Of a DNA stretch of 6,465 nucleotides, positions 6,174-6,465 are shown one piece after another; the first letter of the stretch is position 1, and the number at the start of each line of letters is the position of its first letter. A program made the translations under genes and the position numbers. The notes beneath the pieces are model-generated. The model did not search any database. It was given only the letters and a program-made list of their open reading frames with translations, and was not told the origin of the DNA. This DNA is from JAQWUY01 sp049615605 (GTDB lineage: Bacteria; Pseudomonadota; Alphaproteobacteria; JAQWUY01), in contig JBMZFW010000055.1 of NCBI GenBank assembly GCA_049615605.1, positions 1 to 6,465 on the forward strand, given 5' to 3'.

Positions 6174-6465
6174 ACCAACACCCACATAACAAGACCCGCC
6201 ATAAAGCCCGCCACAACATCATCAAACATTACAGAAAATGGTGTTTTTTGACGGTCAATCATATAAACAGGGTATGGTTTTAACACATCAAATATACGAA
6301 ACATCAAAAATCCAATTACATAATACCAAATATCAACTGGAACAAAGGCAAGGGTAATAAATACACCCGCCATTTCGTCAATTACAACTTCACTAGCATC
6401 GTGTTTTTGCGATTGATTTTCATAAAGGTATGTGAAATACCAACCAATTAAAAATACAATAAATG
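6158..6465 (-). CDS. pgpA: Phosphatidylglycerophosphatase A, 5' partial
   Basis: Membrane enzyme that removes phosphate from phosphatidylglycerophosphate to give phosphatidylglycerol. About 102 codons of the C-terminal part are visible. The frame stays open to the window edge, so the methionine at 6373 is not the start: it lies within the conserved VVIDEMAGVFIT (D at 6377-6379, E at 6374-6376). Other PgpA hallmarks are FRIFDVLKPYP (D at 6287-6289) and FDDVVAGFMAG (first D at 6221-6223). Hydrophobic segments flank these motifs: FIVFLIGWYFTYLY upstream, IWYYVIGFLMF, and a C-terminal AGLVMWVLVWIMI that ends the protein in the membrane. It precedes cinA and overlaps it, so the two are co-transcribed on the minus strand. 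I expect one or two further membrane segments and the start just beyond the window. Confidence 0.93.
   Translation of the reverse strand, partial: FIVFLIGWYFTYLYENQSQKHDASEVVIDEMAGVFITLAFVPVDIWYYVIGFLMFRIFDVLKPYPVYMIDRQKTPFSVMFDDVVAGFMAGLVMWVLVWIMI

Noticed and set aside
6371..6373. ATG (minus strand) as the start of a 71-residue protein
   Set aside because: The upstream frame is open to the window end and the methionine is inside the conserved VVIDEMAG of PgpA.
1..6465. CRISPR arrays, tRNA or rRNA genes, insertion sequences
   Set aside because: No regularly spaced repeats, cloverleaf, rRNA-like stretch, transposase or terminal inverted repeats were seen; nearly all of the window is coding.

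Overview
The window looks like a piece of an AT-rich alphaproteobacterial chromosome. The evidence is the gene order: a pyruvate dehydrogenase (PDH) operon of the E1-alpha/E1-beta type, running into lpdA, lipA and a COQ10-like START gene, followed by cinA and pgpA on the opposite strand. That set of neighbours, and an E1-beta chain with its own N-terminal lipoyl domain, are features I associate with Alphaproteobacteria. The species cannot be named from sequence alone; an uncultured or host-associated low-GC lineage is a guess.

Left part, + strand (1-4926): four tightly packed genes read as one operon. The first enters from outside the window and is the most remarkable object here. One uninterrupted frame encodes the end of a lipoyl domain, a complete E1-beta (PdhB), a peripheral-subunit-binding domain (PSBD) and a complete E2 acetyltransferase catalytic domain (PdhC). 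What is normally two genes is one, and the separate E2 lipoyl domain is gone. It is followed by lpdA (E3), lipA (lipoyl synthase, which makes the cofactor the fused protein carries) and a COQ10/RatA-like SRPBCC gene. Gaps are 9 bp, 8 bp and a 1-bp stop/start overlap. E1-alpha (pdhA) is expected just upstream, outside the window.

Middle (4927-5711, + strand): a short T-rich spacer leads into an independent promoter and a gene for an XRE-type HTH protein with a C-terminal region I do not recognise. The -10 box lies so close to the start codon that the mRNA should be nearly leaderless. A perfect 7-2-7 inverted repeat covers both the -10 box and the start codon, which suggests autoregulation.

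Right part, - strand (5685-6465): pgpA (phosphatidylglycerophosphatase A, 5' end outside the window) and a stand-alone CinA C-terminal domain (PncC-type nicotinamide-nucleotide amidase) overlap each other. The cinA 3' end also overlaps the convergent HTH gene by 27 bp.

Functionally, the left operon couples acetyl-CoA production by PDH to synthesis of its lipoyl cofactor and to a quinone-handling protein of the respiratory chain. The right-hand genes are housekeeping (phosphatidylglycerol synthesis, pyridine-nucleotide salvage).
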